This document shows positions 61,854 to 64,000 of a DNA stretch of 64,000 nt, in pieces. Position 1 is the stretch's first letter. The number at the start of each line of letters is the position of its first letter. The notes beneath the pieces were generated by a model. That model had not been told where the DNA came from. It saw nothing but the letters and a program-made list of their open reading frames with translations, and did no database searches. This DNA is from Phytophthora colocasiae. Its lineage: Eukaryota; Oomycota; Peronosporomycetes; Peronosporales; Peronosporaceae. Location: positions 186,001 through 250,000 of the forward strand of contig JAGKQI010000083.1 of the NCBI GenBank assembly GCA_018806915.1, read 5' to 3'. The translations under genes were made by a program, and so were the position numbers.

Positions 61854-63315
61854 TGCAATCGTGCCACTCTTGGTCCGTATCTCGATAGGTACGTTGTACC
61901 AATTCCTGCATAAGTGGATATTTTTGAGGCAAAAAACCAGGCCGAGCAGTCACTTTCGAAGCGCGTCAGCTAGGACCATCTTGGTCCACCACGGCAGCGA
62001 GTGTCGAGGTTTTTGTTGGTGCTACGAACCCTGCAGATTCGCTGTGCCGCAGCCTGCAGGGTGTTCTGAAGTTGCTGCTCAAATCGTGCAGCTGGGCTCA
62101 GATCGACGAAGAGAAACTTGGCGAGCAGCGCTTGCCGCTTTCGAGTTCATGTCACTCGAAAGAGGCAAGCCGCTCGACATCGCTGCGCGCCCGCCTGCCA
62201 TTATTTGCTCTCTAAAACCGCAGAAGAACGCCACCCCCCGCACCGTCTGAATAATAGGGCTCCGTAACGACCTGCGTCGGCCTGGAAGCTTCGCCCCGGA
62301 ACCTTCCGAGACTGCTGGGGCGCTTGAGTCCTAATTTTCTCACAACTCCGGATGTTGTTGGGACACATCCGTCGCGATGAAGCCGCTGTCAGCGCCGTAA
62401 TACACTGCGCCGAAAACGATTTCCTGCTGTCGCCTTGAGATACACTGCGGCCTACGTAGGTGACGGCAAACAAGAGAGTGCGCCGCAAGGAGGTAATCAA
62501 CCCTCGCGAAACTGCGGCGTGTGACTGTTTGTGTGACGAGCAGCAGGCGGCGGCGACAGCAGGCGGAGTATCCACCGCAGCCGTTGCAGTCTAAGACGCT
62601 CGTCCGTTTCGAGGCGCTGGTGGCTGGTGAGCGGCGAAAAAATGTGCCGTCCTAAAATGGTTTGTCCCGAATCAACAATGCCATGCCGCCGCGATGCAAG
62701 ATGTGCCAGCGCTGCAGACGGGCGGGCCAAGTGGGACTTGCTTGGCTGGACACGAGAATTCCCCTAGCCCGTGCCTCAAATTCGATGTCAGCACTGGATT
62801 GTACACGCTCAAAACATACATACACTTGTGGATGTGTACGTTGCAGCGGGAGCTTCAAACGCGCTCTCTGGCGAGAGCTTCAAGAGCGCCAGCGAGATAT
62901 TACTCGGCGCCGCCCGTGTAAATCATCTGCAGCAACGCGTGCCACACTCGAAACCTGCTCGGTGGCACCGCCATCTGGGGCGACCAGCGCCGACACCAAG
63001 ACAGACACTCGAAGGGGCTCTTCTGCCTCGCGTACGCCCACCGTTTTCTGGCGCATACAAACCGCCAGTCAAAACGGCTGCTCGCTCCGTACTGTAAAAC
63101 CTTAGGCTAGGGCTAGGTTGCAAGCGAGAGGGGCATACCCTAATACCGCAACCAGATTCCCAATCAGCAACCCGATGGCACAACCACTTTCTCCCTCTGC
63201 TCGCTTTATTCTGCAATTCGCCGCAAAGATCGCAAGCATTTTGGGCTGGTGTGGCGTGTGTGTGATCAATTAGTTGAACCCTCCGAATCAGGCCCACCCA
63301 CCCATACAGAACCCC
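61854..63315. other. Region without a supported gene
   Basis: About 1.46 kb. 61854-62000 continues a minus-strand frame from across the MULE-like element (LMQELVQRTYRDTDQEWHD). 62660-63105 has overlapping plus-strand frames with scattered Cys but no family pattern. Just before 63316 lies the presumed promoter and leader of the last gene. Confidence 0.35.
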
Positions 63316-64000
63316 ATGTCGGAGTATTTGGAGATGGCGCACAAGCACATGGCCAACGCCCACGGCAGCGCCGTGAACGACGGCTACAACCCCGTCTACC
63401 AGCCGCAGATGCACATGCCGCCTCCGCAGCACCCTGTGCGCTTCCAGGAGCTCCCCAGGCTGCAGGTGCCGCCCTTCGCGCTCACGCAGCAATCGCCTCC
63501 GTGGAAGATGCCGCAGGAGCAGCCTGCGCCGCGAATGAGTGTGTCGAACTTGCTTTCCGGCAGCTTCCGAGGGCGCGCGCAGCCGCAGTCCCAGCAGTTG
63601 CTGTCGCATCCTTCTCCTCCCGCCCCTGAGCAGCAAGTCCCAGCTCCGGCACCGCGTCGTCTGCCCAGTTTCGCAGACATCCTGGCGCGAACGAACCTCC
63701 TCCACCTTATGGGCCGGTCGAGCGAGCCCACAGAGGTTGCCGCTCCCGTCATGGAAGTGTCGATGGAAGAGGAAATGCAGATGCAGCAACCTCAGCCGGA
63801 GCAAATGATGGTCCCAGTGTTCCAACAGCAACAGCCGATGCAGCCCATGGAAGGCAGCTACACGGCGTTCGCACCTCCTCGTGTAGACACCAGTATGAAC
63901 ATGGATACGTCGTCTACTATGGGTGACGATCTGCAGAGCCCCATGGGTGCAGCTTCACCGGTGAGCCAGACGAGTGAGACCAACAAGCGACGTGAACGCT
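63316..64000 (+). CDS. Q/M/P-rich probable transcription regulator, 3' end outside window
   Basis: From MSEYLEMAHKHMANAHG the frame is open for 228 codons to the window edge. The protein is rich in Gln, Met and Pro (QPQMHMPPPQHP, QQQPMQPMEG), with an LPSFADILARTNLLHLMG segment and acidic, Met-rich clusters. The last residues, SETNKRRER, are basic and could be the start of a bZIP or helix-loop-helix DNA-binding region. Such low-complexity sequence before a basic region is common in oomycete transcription factors, but the deciding part is missing. The opposite-strand frame is a shadow. Confidence 0.55.
   Translation, partial: MSEYLEMAHKHMANAHGSAVNDGYNPVYQPQMHMPPPQHPVRFQELPRLQVPPFALTQQSPPWKMPQEQPAPRMSVSNLLSGSFRGRAQPQSQQLLSHPSPPAPEQQVPAPAPRRLPSFADILARTNLLHLMGRSSEPTEVAAPVMEVSMEEEMQMQQPQPEQMMVPVFQQQQPMQPMEGSYTAFAPPRVDTSMNMDTSSTMGDDLQSPMGAASPVSQTSETNKRRER

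Noticed and set aside
62923..63831. 302-codon minus-strand frame near the right edge
   Set aside because: Leu/His/Arg-rich mirror of the Q/M/P-rich plus-strand gene; no domain.
1..64000. tRNA, rRNA or CRISPR features
   Set aside because: By-eye search found no cloverleaf with intact A and B boxes, no rRNA sequence and no regularly spaced repeats; a tRNA scan would be needed to be certain.

Overview
The window looks like nuclear DNA of an oomycete, most likely a Phytophthora or close relative. The evidence is a pair of broken Crinkler-type effector genes with the LFLAK header, a chromodomain Gypsy retrotransposon, a hAT transposon, a PH-MAP kinase fusion, a fungal-style type I fatty acid synthase relic, a transmembrane LRR gene of a type I associate with oomycetes, and small introns of about 44-87 bases with GT...AG ends and CTAAC/CTGAC-like branch points. 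Genus is inferred from gene content only.

Layout. (1) 1-4.2 kb: a CRAL-TRIO lipid-binding gene cut by the window edge, a frameshifted transmembrane LRR gene and a polytopic membrane protein, all on the minus strand. (2) 4.26-23.08 kb: a large inverted duplication. Two arms of about 5.2 kb (4263-9448 and 17924-23077) face each other across an 8.5 kb spacer. Each arm carries a copy of the same hAT element with the same 8-bp target duplication and a copy of a small basic Cys/His-motif gene. The spacer holds a secreted pectinacetylesterase (Notum-like) pseudogene split by a 5.6 kb insertion that contains a Gypsy element. (3) 23.3-24.5 kb: a damaged Crinkler gene. (4) 24.5-35.3 kb: dense housekeeping genes: PAT1, PIG-S, a YPP-repeat protein, PEN-2, SEC13, a glycosyltransferase, SNF7/CHMP4 and mitochondrial uS9. 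(5) 35.4-40.3 kb: a 5'-truncated, multiply frameshifted fatty acid synthase pseudogene. (6) 40.5-43.8 kb: a PH/SnoaL-like/C2-like/MAP kinase fusion. (7) 43.9-45.2 kb: a second Crinkler, broken into oppositely oriented pieces. (8) 45.3-59.4 kb: a second housekeeping block with two tandem cysteine synthases, an acidic nuclear-type protein, RPB10, ORC3, centrin, ribosomal eS17, an OB-fold SOSS-B-like protein and a CSRNP-like protein with a PP1-docking motif. (9) 59.4-64 kb: a sparse region with a 910-bp MULE-like element (perfect terminal repeats, 8-bp target duplication) and the start of a Q/M/P-rich gene that runs off the window.

The two conserved blocks are compact, often divergent or convergent, and probably fully functional. 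The regions between them are repeat-driven and contain nearly all the broken genes. This fits the two-speed picture of oomycete genomes, in which effectors and transposons sit in gene-sparse islands. The strongest new observations are the inverted duplication with its internally dated transposon, the insertion flanked by a 40-bp direct repeat in the pectinacetylesterase gene, the SEY activation loop in the multidomain MAP kinase, and the previously unlabelled MULE-like element.
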